Assembly: GCF_030547685.1 (NCBI RefSeq)
Contig: NZ_JAUOQM010000003.1
Location: 1 to 64,000 of the forward strand
Reading direction: 5' to 3'
DNA from: Gilvimarinus sp. 2_MG-2023
GTDB lineage: Bacteria > Pseudomonadota > Gammaproteobacteria > Pseudomonadales > Cellvibrionaceae
Length of the DNA stretch: 64,000 nucleotides
Positions 31,185-42,373 of this stretch are shown piece by piece. Every line of letters begins with the position of its first letter. The stretch's first letter is position 1. Below the pieces are notes generated by a model. The model had not been told where the DNA came from, did no database searches, and saw only the letters and a program-made list of their open reading frames with translations. Position numbers and translations under genes: made by a program.

Positions 31185-32291
31185 ATGCCTATCCAGCGGC
31201 TGTTGGTCACCCAGTTTCGCAATTTGTTACAGGTCGACGTCCAGCCTTCACCCGATATCAATCTTCTTTATGGTCAGAACGGCTCTGGTAAAACATCTTT
31301 ACTGGAGTCAGTTTATTTGTTGAGCCTCGGGCGCTCTTTCCGCAGCCATAAAATTAAGCCGCTTATTAATGAAAGCGCCTCTGAATTAACAGTCTTTGGA
31401 AAATCAAGTGCAGCCAGTATTGGTATTACCCGTCCACGACGTGGTGATTCTCAGTTTAAGGTTAATGGCTCAAGGATAGCTTCACTGGCTGAATTAACCC
31501 GCTCTTTACCGGTGTTGGTAATTAACAGTGATACTTTCCGGTTGATAGAAGGTGGGCCAAAAGAACGACGTCAACTTCTCGATTGGTTAGTGTTTCACGT
31601 GGAACCTGGCTTCTTCATCACCTGGAAGAATGCCAGCCGGTGTTTAAAACAACGGAATGCAATGCTGCGTCGTGATAGAATACCCTATGCTGAGTTTCAT
31701 CCTTGGGATAGAGAGTTGGCGGGGCTCAGCCAGCTGTTAGCTGATTATCGCTGCTGTGCATTTGATCAATTCAAAGCCGTTTTCTTGTCACTAGTGGAAG
31801 AGTTTGTTCAGATTGAATCTCTTACGGTAGAGCTTGAGCAAGGTTGGGACACCACTGGTAATCTGCTGGATATCTTAGAGCAGCATTTTGACCGCGATAA
31901 GAAACAAGGCTTTACAGGCACTGGCTTCCATCGGGCGGATATCAAAATCAAAGTAGGCTCCCATAAAGCTGAAGAAGTACTGTCACGGGGCCAACAGAAA
32001 CTGCTGGTTTGCGCCTTAATCCTTGCTCAGTGCATGGTGTTTCAGCAAACAAGTGGAAAGAATTGTATATTGTTAGTCGATGATTTGCCCTCTGAGTTAG
32101 ATGATAAGTATCAAACTCTGATGGTTAATTGGATTAACAAGCTTAATTGCCAGGTGTTTGTGACAGGGGTTGATGTGTTAGCTCTGTCAGAACCTTGGGG
32201 AAAGATGGTTGATCGGGATATTAAAGTGTTCCACGTGGAACACGGAGAGATAAAACACGAAGAGCGACTGGCGCTATCTGAAACGGAATAA
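31185..32291 (+). CDS. recF: Recombination mediator RecF, carrying two parS sites
   Basis: SMC-like ATPase that helps load RecA at gaps. The 368 residues have Walker A GQNGSGKT at 30-37, the signature loop VLSRGQQKLLVCALILAQ and the D-loop/Walker B LLVDDLPSELD. Two stretches encode the same peptide VFHVE (residues 136-140 and 348-352), and both overlap parS-like palindromes. Gene order dnaA-dnaN-recF-gyrB is the ancestral one. Confidence 0.97.
   Translation: MPIQRLLVTQFRNLLQVDVQPSPDINLLYGQNGSGKTSLLESVYLLSLGRSFRSHKIKPLINESASELTVFGKSSAASIGITRPRRGDSQFKVNGSRIASLAELTRSLPVLVINSDTFRLIEGGPKERRQLLDWLVFHVEPGFFITWKNASRCLKQRNAMLRRDRIPYAEFHPWDRELAGLSQLLADYRCCAFDQFKAVFLSLVEEFVQIESLTVELEQGWDTTGNLLDILEQHFDRDKKQGFTGTGFHRADIKIKVGSHKAEEVLSRGQQKLLVCALILAQCMVFQQTSGKNCILLVDDLPSELDDKYQTLMVNWINKLNCQVFVTGVDVLALSEPWGKMVDRDIKVFHVEHGEIKHEERLALSETE
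31591..31606. other. parS-like site (15 of 16 match to a variant parS)
   Basis: TGTTTCACGTGGAACC inside recF. It differs by one base from TGTTTCACGTGGAACA, a mix of the two accepted half-sites, and keeps the CACGTG centre. It encodes part of the conserved RecF peptide FHVEP, so protein constraint could also explain part of it. Confidence 0.65.
32227..32242. other. parS site, perfect 16-bp palindrome
   Basis: TGTTCCACGTGGAACA near the 3' end of recF is a perfect palindrome and equals the parS consensus described for Pseudomonas ParB. It lies 636 bases from the first site, about 3.7 kb from the dnaA-side origin candidate and about 14 kb from parAB. Confidence 0.9.
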
Positions 32292-34745
<2,454 letters not shown>

Positions 34746-35170
34746 GTAAGTACTAACTACATTATTTTTGGCGTGCTTTAATGGCCAAAATCTTCCTCTA
34801 AACAGTTTTTGTTGGGGGAAGGTTTGGGCCAAACACCCTCAATCATGAATACGTTCAAGCCTGCCAACCTGTCTATCAAAGCTCTATTTTTATTTGCAGT
34901 TATTTAACTGCAGGCTATAAAAGCTCGATTATAGGGCCAAAATATAGCCCAAATACCTGCCAGAATATTCCCTATATTAAAAACAGACTATCTTCCTGAA
35001 TTTTTTTCAAATCCCGAATAATAAACCAAATTTTAAAATTCTTTTAATTTCAATGGTTTACGGTTGGGTCATTTATTTGTTTAAAGTGGGTCGGGTCAAT
35101 TCTTACGAAAAAGCGAAACTGAGTCGCGACTATTGAGTGGAAAGCGGATTATCAATTGCAAGGAGAGCTA

Positions 35171-35221
35171 TTGCCAACACAACGGTTTCGTGAGCCTGAA
35201 TCAGATGACAAAAATGCCTAA
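35171..35221 (+). CDS. Putative 16-codon leader ORF upstream of the TonB receptor
   Basis: A strong AAGGAGAG ribosome site is followed, at good spacing, by TTG and 15 further codons, reading MPTQRFREPESDDKNA, then TAA. It ends 44 bases before the receptor ATG. Its last codons and stop lie inside the hairpin at 35194-35242. No residue is repeated enough to suggest amino-acid attenuation. Coding status is inferred only from the ribosome site and layout; it could equally be the remnant of a lost gene. Confidence 0.35.
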   Translation: MPTQRFREPESDDKNA

Positions 35222-35242
35222 GACAAAGTCTTATGATCAGGC
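35194..35242 (+). promoter_or_regulatory. Leader hairpin before the TonB receptor gene
   Basis: An outer stem, GCCTGAATCA with TGATCAGGC (one bulged base), and an inner stem, TAAGAC with GTCTTA around AAA, form a two-part hairpin. It ends 23 bases before the receptor ATG, next to its GGGGAG ribosome site. No T tract follows, so a role in translation or message stability is likelier than termination. Confidence 0.5.
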
Positions 35243-35265
35243 ACTACTTTGGGGAGAAGAATTCG

Positions 35266-38079
35266 ATGTTTAAACATTCAAAGCTTTCGGTAGCAATACT
35301 AGCTACCTTGTCGGTGGCACCAGTAGCCAGTATGGCTCAAGAAGAAGAGGTGCTGTTCGAGGAAGTAATCGTACGAGGTATCGCAAGCAGTATTGAACGC
35401 AGTATTGATCGAAAGCGTGATCAATCTTTGATTTCAGATGGTATCTCGGCTGAAGATCTGGGTAAGTTCCCAGACAATAATATCGCCGACTCACTCCAGC
35501 GTGTACCCGGTGTGGCAATTGATAGAGATGGCGGTGAAGGTCGATTTGTCAGTATTCGAGGGCTTGGCCCAGATTTCACGGCGGTACAAATAAACGGCCG
35601 TACACCAGCTTCTGAAAATGAAGAGCGGGCTTTTAGTTTTGATACCCTGGCCTCCGAATTGGTGAGCACTGTTGATGTCTTTAAGACGTCGGCACCAGGC
35701 TTGAAAGAAGGTGGTTTAGGTGGAACGATTGATATTGTCACCGCACGTCCATTTGATTTTGATGGTTTTAAGTTCGCAGGCAGCTTAAAAGGGCAGTACG
35801 AAGAGAACAGTGAAGAGACCAGTCCGCAAGGCTCTTTTATTATCAGCAATACGTTCAATGACGGCATGTTTGGTGTTTTGGCGTCAATGACCTACCAAAA
35901 ACGAAACACGTTAGAGTATGTGGTTAGAAATGAACACATTGCCAATACAAATCTAGAGCCGTTTCTTAGCTTTACCACGCCAAGTGAAGGTTGGGGTGGT
36001 GGCTATGCCTACTCAGGCGATGGTCTAGAAGAAGACACCTACCGTATTCAAAGCATTTACGCCGGCAGCGAAGAAGTGACTCGTGAGCGAGTTGGTGGCA
36101 ACCTCGTCTTTCAGGCCAGACCGACGGAAAACCTGACTTTAACCGCTGATGTTATTTATTCAGACTACAGCACATCATCTACTGAGTATTCGACCGGTTC
36201 GTATCTTTGGGCGCCTACTTTGTCAGACCAAAATGTGGTGGATGAGAACGGCTTTTACCAAGTAATTAACCATGGTTACGACGAAGGTTATGATATTACT
36301 GGTTACGCCCACCTGTTAACCACGAAAGAGAGACCGACCGAATCGGTTATTGGCGGCTTTAACGCTGAGTGGTATATCACCGATGATTTAGTGATGACGG
36401 CTGATATAGCACACTCAGAGGCGGAGTTGGATAACCGCGGTTTGGATCGCTTGTATATTGCCGAATTTCTTAACCGCCCTGGCTACATTATGACCTCAGA
36501 TGGCGGAATTCCGACCTATGAGTATCGTGACGAAGACGCCATTAAGCCCGAGATGGGCAGCCAAAATATGCAAGACCTGAGGGCGCGTATTACCTCGAAT
36601 GATGGTGTGTATAACAAAGGTACTAACGATGAGTTTAAGTTGGACTTTGCTTGGGACGCCGATGGTGAATACTTACAAGGCGTGAAGTTCGGCATCAATA
36701 ACACGATATCTGAGAAGCAGACAGAATATTGGAAAACTCCTGAATTGATCCGTCGTATGTACCACGGCCTGGCTACCGGGCAAGAGATTGATTACGATAG
36801 CATTATTACCGGTGTACAGGAGTCGGGTGACCATTTTGGTGGCCTTAACGCCGATGTTTATATGATTGATCCCGTGGCGTATCGGGAGTGGATGGCAGAA
36901 AATATCGATGGCCGAACCCGAGCAGATACAGCCACCGGTATAGCGTCTAAAGAAGCCTTTATTGAAAACGGCTACAGTTGGGCCGCGGTCAAGTCTAACG
37001 ATTCTTATGTCATCGAAGAAGATGTTATTTCAGCTTATCTTGAGTTAGATTTCGAAGTAAACCTGATGGGGATGCCATTAGAGCTCGTTGGTGGTCTGCG
37101 TTACACCGAAACATCGTTAATCTCCGATGGCACTTCTCAAGTATTGGAATCATTGGAGCGTGAATCTACCGGACCCGGCGAACCACCATCGCCCTGGTTA
37201 GTGCAGAACTACGCAGATGCTGCAGGTACCGCCGTATCGATAGACAGCAATTACGACAATTGGCTGCCGTCTCTTAATGCTACCTTGCAGGTAACAGAAG
37301 ATCTTTATGTTCGAGCAGCGGTCAGTGAAACCCTAACACGACCGACTCTGTCAGCTCTTGCACCTTATACGACCTATCAAACAACCACTGTGTCAACGCG
37401 CACCGCCATGGGTGGCAACCCCGATTTGAAGCCGTATAAATCAACCAACTATGATTTGGCGTTCGAGTACTATTACGGCGATTCCGATATCTTATCTTTG
37501 GCTTTTTATCAAAAGAACATTGATGACTATATCGTGCGGTACTCGCAATTGGAAACCATAGAAAATGTTGCGGTTGAAGACCCTAGCTGGCAAGAGTTTA
37601 TGGTGACTCGCCCACACAATAGTAAGTCTGCCACGATTGAAGGTGCAGAGATTAATATCACGCACTTATTCGATATAGGGGTTGGTGTAACGGCAAACTA
37701 TACGTTTGTTGATAGCAGTGCCACCCTAAGCGAAGCGAGTGATGCCGAGCAATTTGCCCTTCCTGGGCTGAGTGATACCGGTAATGTTTCTTTGTTCTAC
37801 GGCAACGAACTCTATGAAGGTCGATTAGCGTATAACTATCGCACCGATTTTCTTGGTTTAGTGTTTAACGGCCCATCAAACGAGCCGGTTCACTATGATG
37901 CGTATGGAACCTTAGATTTCTCCTTTAGCTACAACATTACAGAAAACATGTCGGCCTTTATTGAGGGTATCAATGTTACAGGTGAGGTTGTGAATAAATA
38001 CGGTCGTTACGAAAATCAATTTGTTGGTTACGAAGACACCGGAGCAATTTATACCTTTGGCTTAAGAGCCAATTTCTAA
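35266..38079 (+). CDS. TonB-dependent outer-membrane receptor (carbohydrate type)
   Basis: A 937-residue protein that would import a ligand through the outer membrane using TonB-ExbBD energy. The signal peptide is residues 1-24 (MFKHSKLSVAILATLSVAPVASMA), followed by a TonB-box-like EEVIVRG at 32-38. The plug domain has SISAEDLGKFPDNN-like residues (ISAEDLGKFPDNNIADSLQRVPGV) and FVSIRGLGPDFTAVQINGR, and the barrel ends in IYTFGLRANF with terminal Phe. This sequence style is that of the large TonB receptors of Cellvibrionaceae, Xanthomonas and Caulobacter used for glycan oligomers. Neighbouring GH20 and GH18-like genes suggest N-acetylhexosamine oligosaccharides as ligand (inferred). The ATG at 35266 with GGGGAG upstream is chosen over a longer start lacking a signal peptide. 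Confidence 0.94.
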   Translation: MFKHSKLSVAILATLSVAPVASMAQEEEVLFEEVIVRGIASSIERSIDRKRDQSLISDGISAEDLGKFPDNNIADSLQRVPGVAIDRDGGEGRFVSIRGLGPDFTAVQINGRTPASENEERAFSFDTLASELVSTVDVFKTSAPGLKEGGLGGTIDIVTARPFDFDGFKFAGSLKGQYEENSEETSPQGSFIISNTFNDGMFGVLASMTYQKRNTLEYVVRNEHIANTNLEPFLSFTTPSEGWGGGYAYSGDGLEEDTYRIQSIYAGSEEVTRERVGGNLVFQARPTENLTLTADVIYSDYSTSSTEYSTGSYLWAPTLSDQNVVDENGFYQVINHGYDEGYDITGYAHLLTTKERPTESVIGGFNAEWYITDDLVMTADIAHSEAELDNRGLDRLYIAEFLNRPGYIMTSDGGIPTYEYRDEDAIKPEMGSQNMQDLRARITSNDGVYNKGTNDEFKLDFAWDADGEYLQGVKFGINNTISEKQTEYWKTPELIRRMYHGLATGQEIDYDSIITGVQESGDHFGGLNADVYMIDPVAYREWMAENIDGRTRADTATGIASKEAFIENGYSWAAVKSNDSYVIEEDVISAYLELDFEVNLMGMPLELVGGLRYTETSLISDGTSQVLESLERESTGPGEPPSPWLVQNYADAAGTAVSIDSNYDNWLPSLNATLQVTEDLYVRAAVSETLTRPTLSALAPYTTYQTTTVSTRTAMGGNPDLKPYKSTNYDLAFEYYYGDSDILSLAFYQKNIDDYIVRYSQLETIENVAVEDPSWQEFMVTRPHNSKSATIEGAEINITHLFDIGVGVTANYTFVDSSATLSEASDAEQFALPGLSDTGNVSLFYGNELYEGRLAYNYRTDFLGLVFNGPSNEPVHYDAYGTLDFSFSYNITENMSAFIEGINVTGEVVNKYGRYENQFVGYEDTGAIYTFGLRANF

Positions 38080-38100
38080 AGAGTTTGTTTCCTCGCTTTG

Positions 38101-38125
38101 GCCCGGGTAATACCGGGCTTTTTTT
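38101..38125 (+). terminator. Rho-independent terminator after the TonB receptor
   Basis: GCCCGG and CCGGGC arms flank a 6-base loop and are followed by seven T. It begins 21 bases after the receptor stop. Downstream genes need readthrough or their own promoter, so the receptor is probably expressed at a higher level. Confidence 0.92.
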
Positions 38126-38144
38126 ATCGATAGGGTTAGGAAAA

Positions 38145-39746
38145 ATGAAAATTTCAAATATTTATATTATGGCTAAAGTAGTAGTCATTATGCTAATCAG
38201 CCAGATTACTGTAGCTGAAAACTCGGCTTCAATTGGCGGACATTGCGTAGAAATTAACGGCATGTATGTTTCTCTGAACAGAGGAAATACTGATCTTTTA
38301 GGAAATTTTAATCGAGAAACAGAATTATTGGAATTTAGCCAGAGCAATGGCATCAATTATTTAATTCTCTACGGTCTAGAAGGTATGGGGCCGGATGTTT
38401 CTCGACAAAATAAACTGGCAAATTTTATCTCTAGAGCGAAAACATACTACGGTATTCAGGAAATAGCGGCTGCACTGGGCTCGGCATCATCAGCCGATGA
38501 AATGCTCGCCTATAACAATACCCGGACGAACATTGAAAAACTGGATGTTTTAAATCTTGAGTACGAATTTTGGAATCGTGAAGACAGAGAGCAAGCATTT
38601 ACGGAAACTATGAATATTTTATCTCATTTTGACAGCGTTGCTCGTGGGAATGAGTTAAAAACAGAAATTTATATTGGCTGGATAAACGCAGAAGAAGGTG
38701 CAGCTTTAGCCGATGCGGTAGATAGAGTACTTGTACACTATTATCGACAAGACGATATTAATATTATTCAATATGGATTAGACCGCCTAGAGTTTTTGGC
38801 GTCGGGTAGTCGAACTGTAGAGATTGCTCCTATATTTTCTAACGAAGGTCCTACCAATACAGGTGATCCAACCTCTTACTTTATGGGCCCATGGCTGGAA
38901 ACACACTCTATTGATCAGCCCTTTAAAACATGGATGACAGAGTATCAGCAACTAGATGACGTATGGAAACAAAAACTCGAGGTGGTCGGTAGTACCTGGT
39001 TCTTATATAACCATTTCGCTGATATATCTGTAAATAACGAAAATCATATTAATTTACAGCCTGTGTCAAATAAGGCCTGTGTAAGTGAAGAGGTAACACT
39101 TCAGCTTAATAGCAGTGCCAGTGAAAAAGATATTACATGGTTTAAAGATGGGCAATGTTTAACGAATACTCAGAGCATTCAAGGTGCTGATTCACAGACA
39201 CTGCAAATTAATAGCCTAAAGGTCGATGACATAGGTAGGTATCAAGCGCGTGTGGTTAGTTATGACGCTACCAATCCGTCTAGCCATGTGACTAAAACCG
39301 CTAAAATAAAACAAAAAAATAAATGTTCACCAAATCAAAATATAGCGTTAAATAAAACCGTCGATGCGTCGTCGTTCGTAGCGTCAGGGTATGAGCCCTG
39401 GCGTATTACAGACGGCGACATCACCAATAGTCGCTGGGCCAGTGAATACACCGGAGATCAATGGATACAGGTCGATTTGGGGAGTGAATTTTATATCAAA
39501 AATATCACCCTAACTTGGGATCCGGCTTATGCAATCGATTACCAGGTGAGCCTGTCTACCGATGGCAGTGAATGGAGATCATCTATCGATATTTCAGATA
39601 ACAATCAAATGATTAACACACACGATAATATAAAAAAGAAAGCTAGATTTGTCCGTATTAAAGCTACGAAAAAAGCAATTCCGTCGCGAGGTTTCTCGTT
39701 GTATGAGTTAGAAGTGTACGGAACACCGGTTATTAAAGAGTGCTGA
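38145..39746 (+). CDS. Secreted GH18-like protein with Ig-like and F5/8 type C (CBM32-like) domains
   Basis: A 533-residue exported protein (signal about 1-24). Residues 35-295 look like a TIM barrel: alternating strands such as NYLILYG, LDVLNLEYEFW, TEIYIGWI and DRVLVHYY. At 134-141 the sequence D-V-L-N-L-E-Y-E lines up with the GH18 motif DxxDxDxE, keeping the final catalytic Glu (E141) but with Asn and Glu at the two preceding Asp positions. An Ig-like domain (about 305-388, ITWFKDGQCL, DDIGRYQARV) and a discoidin F5/8 type C domain (about 398-526, WASEYTGDQWIQVDLG, FSLYELEVYG) follow. The latter often binds galactose or GlcNAc units. Position between a TonB receptor and GH20 suggests a role on GlcNAc glycans, as enzyme or binding protein. 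The GH18 link is my inference. The ATG at 38145 has AGGA upstream. Confidence 0.7.
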   Translation: MKISNIYIMAKVVVIMLISQITVAENSASIGGHCVEINGMYVSLNRGNTDLLGNFNRETELLEFSQSNGINYLILYGLEGMGPDVSRQNKLANFISRAKTYYGIQEIAAALGSASSADEMLAYNNTRTNIEKLDVLNLEYEFWNREDREQAFTETMNILSHFDSVARGNELKTEIYIGWINAEEGAALADAVDRVLVHYYRQDDINIIQYGLDRLEFLASGSRTVEIAPIFSNEGPTNTGDPTSYFMGPWLETHSIDQPFKTWMTEYQQLDDVWKQKLEVVGSTWFLYNHFADISVNNENHINLQPVSNKACVSEEVTLQLNSSASEKDITWFKDGQCLTNTQSIQGADSQTLQINSLKVDDIGRYQARVVSYDATNPSSHVTKTAKIKQKNKCSPNQNIALNKTVDASSFVASGYEPWRITDGDITNSRWASEYTGDQWIQVDLGSEFYIKNITLTWDPAYAIDYQVSLSTDGSEWRSSIDISDNNQMINTHDNIKKKARFVRIKATKKAIPSRGFSLYELEVYGTPVIKEC

Positions 39747-39819
39747 TAGACCGATAGCGTATAAATAAGGTAGAGCCAAACTTAAAAAAGTGACATTAGA
39801 AATTAAATAGCAGGCTTTT

Positions 39820-42363
39820 ATGAGACAAATACTGACAATTGTGCTTGGACTATTATTGGTTCAAGGCACGCACGCGTTTGATTATCAAGCGTTTGCCGAC
39901 GAGGCGGATGTAAAATACGGAGTTGAAAGTAATTTTCTACCGGACGGAAAATTTAGTGCATACTTAAAGATTAATAATAGCTCGAGCCAAACAATCCCCG
40001 CGGGGGAGTCGGGTTGGAGTTTTTATATGCATTTCGTTAGGCGCATTACTAAAATAAATACGGATGAGTTTACCCTGACTCGAATCAAAGGTGATCTGCA
40101 TCGTTTAACACCGACAGCCGCCTTTAAAGGCATAAAACGTGGTGAAAGAAAACGCATTTCATTTACAGCATTAGGCTATATTTCAAGTTATAGCTATATG
40201 ATGCCAAACGCTTTTCTGGTTGATCCGAAGGGCAATAGCTATGTTTTCGCCAGTACAGCTTATGAAGACCCTAAAACGTTTACAGATGAGTTAGCAAAAC
40301 CAGAGCAGTATCTCCGGTTTAATAATCCCGACGCCGATCTTTATCCGGTAGCCACACCTGCCAGCCGCTACAGCGACAATAAAAACGTTGATGTCATCGA
40401 ACAGCCTTGGGGCATTATTCCTACCCCGAAAGAAGTTCATCGAAGTAAGGGCTATGCCAAAATTAATAGCGAATGGTCACTGTATCAAAGTGGGGGCTTG
40501 CGCTTCTCTGCTGACTATTTAAAGCGTGAGTTTGAAGCGTTAGGGATTACGTTAAACGACATTGAAAATGTCGGCGCCGACAATGGCATCAGTTTACTTA
40601 TTGACGATTCAATCACTCAAGCTGAGAAATATGAGCTCAATATAAAGAGTAATAGAGTGGTTATTAAGGCGGGTGATAAGGCTGGAATATTCTATGCCGT
40701 ACAGAGTTTAACTAAGCTTTTACCGCTTTCAGAAAGTCAACAAGAGGTTAAGTTACCCGCGGTTAGAGTATTTGATGAGCCACGTTATACATGGCGGGGA
40801 ATGCACTACGACATCGCGCGAAACTTCCATGGCAAGCAGGCCATACTGACTTTAATTGAGCAAATGGGCCGCTATAAACTTAATAAACTCCACCTGCATT
40901 TGACCGATGATGAGGGCTGGCGGTTGGCGATCCCAGGCTTGCCCGAATTAACCGATATAGGAGCAAACCGGTGTTTTGATCCACTGGAACAAACGTGTTT
41001 AATGACTCAGTTAGGTAGCGGACCTACCTCGGAGCAAGACAAGCAGTATTTAACCCGTCAGGACTATATGGATATTGTGCGCTTTGCCAATAACAGAAAT
41101 ATTGAAATAGTGCCTGAGATTGATATGCCGGGTCATGCGCGGGCGGCAATTGTTGCTATGCAGGCAAGGTACCACAATAAGTTAGACGTAGACCAAACAG
41201 CACAAGCCGAGCAGTTTTTGTTATCCGACCCCCATGATACGTCTGAATATTTAACGGTTCAGAGTTACAACGATAATTCTATCAATGTGTGTATGGAGTC
41301 GACGTACCACTTTATCAATAAGATCATGTATGAACTGCAGCGTATGCATCGCGATGTTGGTGCTCCTTTGCAGACTTTCCACATGGGCGGTGATGAAGTA
41401 GGGCGAGGCTCGTGGGTGGGCTCACCGCGCTGCCAAGCGTTGTTCAAAGATGCAGACTCTGGAGTCGTGGGTGTAGATGATTTAAAACCGTACTTTGTTA
41501 AACGGGTCGCGCAGCTCGCCAGTGATCGCGGGTTGGCAATTGCCGGCTGGGAAGATGGTTTGATGTACGATAAGAACACGCCCTTTTTACGCGAAAGTCT
41601 GCCAAATTTGGATGTTATTGCCCACACTTGGGATAATATTTGGGAGTTAGGTGTTTCCGATCGAACCTATATGCTAGCGAATGCCGGCTACAAAGTGGTT
41701 TTGTCTTCTGCCACTCACTTGTATTTTGATCATCCGTACGAAAGTAACCCAGATGAACGAGGTTATAACTGGGCAACGCGATACACTGATTTAGAGCAAG
41801 TGTTCGCTTTTCGACCAGACGACCTATATGCCAACGCGGATAAAACCTTTAGAGGTGAGGAGATAACTAATCTAGAGGCGCTGACTAACAAGGTACATGT
41901 AGCTCTCGAAAAACCGGAAAATGTTCTCGGTATGCAAGGGCAGCTTTGGAGTGAAACTCTGCGTACCACAGAGGCGGTAGAAAGTATGATCTTCCCCAGA
42001 ATTATCTCCCTCGCTGAGCGCGCTTGGCACAAAGCTGGCTGGGAAGATGGCAATGGTAAAGACAAAGAGTATCGTCAAGACTGGCAAGTATTTTTATCTG
42101 CGCTGGTTACCCATGAACTGCCAAAGCTGGATCAACATGGGGTGAATTTTTATATCCCTCCGCCCGGCATTCGGATGAACGGAAAAAAACTGATGTTTAA
42201 TAGTGCACTACCTAAGGTGACTTTTGAAGCGAGTCTCGACGGAGGGGAAACTTGGGTGGCCATTGATGGCAACACCGCAGCTTATACACCAGCTGCCCTA
42301 TATCGATCTCGTTTTGGTAATCAGTATAGCCGTTCAATATCGATGGCTAACGCGGAAATTTAG
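39820..42363 (+). CDS. Beta-N-acetylhexosaminidase, GH20
   Basis: An 847-residue exported enzyme that removes terminal GlcNAc or GalNAc from chitin oligomers or glycans. Signal peptide 1-19. Domains in order: chitobiase N-terminal carbohydrate-binding-like domain (about 25-165), GH20b (about 195-320), and the GH20 barrel from RYTWRGMHYDIARNF at 322 with LHLHLTDDEGWRL. The catalytic pair is D525-E526 in FHMGGDEVGRGSW. HTWDN and GMQGQLWSE are further active-site strands. A chitobiase-type C-terminal domain ends the protein. The organisation is that of chitobiases of marine bacteria. The stop is 10 bases before the sulfotransferase start, implying co-transcription. Confidence 0.96.
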   Translation: MRQILTIVLGLLLVQGTHAFDYQAFADEADVKYGVESNFLPDGKFSAYLKINNSSSQTIPAGESGWSFYMHFVRRITKINTDEFTLTRIKGDLHRLTPTAAFKGIKRGERKRISFTALGYISSYSYMMPNAFLVDPKGNSYVFASTAYEDPKTFTDELAKPEQYLRFNNPDADLYPVATPASRYSDNKNVDVIEQPWGIIPTPKEVHRSKGYAKINSEWSLYQSGGLRFSADYLKREFEALGITLNDIENVGADNGISLLIDDSITQAEKYELNIKSNRVVIKAGDKAGIFYAVQSLTKLLPLSESQQEVKLPAVRVFDEPRYTWRGMHYDIARNFHGKQAILTLIEQMGRYKLNKLHLHLTDDEGWRLAIPGLPELTDIGANRCFDPLEQTCLMTQLGSGPTSEQDKQYLTRQDYMDIVRFANNRNIEIVPEIDMPGHARAAIVAMQARYHNKLDVDQTAQAEQFLLSDPHDTSEYLTVQSYNDNSINVCMESTYHFINKIMYELQRMHRDVGAPLQTFHMGGDEVGRGSWVGSPRCQALFKDADSGVVGVDDLKPYFVKRVAQLASDRGLAIAGWEDGLMYDKNTPFLRESLPNLDVIAHTWDNIWELGVSDRTYMLANAGYKVVLSSATHLYFDHPYESNPDERGYNWATRYTDLEQVFAFRPDDLYANADKTFRGEEITNLEALTNKVHVALEKPENVLGMQGQLWSETLRTTEAVESMIFPRIISLAERAWHKAGWEDGNGKDKEYRQDWQVFLSALVTHELPKLDQHGVNFYIPPPGIRMNGKKLMFNSALPKVTFEASLDGGETWVAIDGNTAAYTPAALYRSRFGNQYSRSISMANAEI

Positions 42364-42373
42364 GAGATTTGTT

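Larger units (their letters stand above)
34746..35265. other. Intergenic region gyrB to TonB receptor
   Basis: 520 bases, AT-rich. A stem-loop at 34766-34790 (TTTTGGC / GCCAAAA, 11-base loop) just after gyrB may be its terminator, but no T tract follows on the plus strand. Three GGGTC direct repeats (35066, 35088 and 35093) lie in the middle. A short ORF and a hairpin precede the receptor gene and are listed separately. No convincing sigma70 promoter was found by eye. Confidence 0.5.

Noticed and set aside
35066-35097. Three GGGTC direct repeats as an operator for the TonB receptor
   Set aside because: Irregular spacing (22 and 5 bases) and very short unit; could be chance.
42224-42373. Longer N-terminus for the TPR-sulfotransferase
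   Set aside because: It would overlap 140 bases of the GH20 gene and lacks a ribosome site, while the TTG at 42374 has an ideal one.
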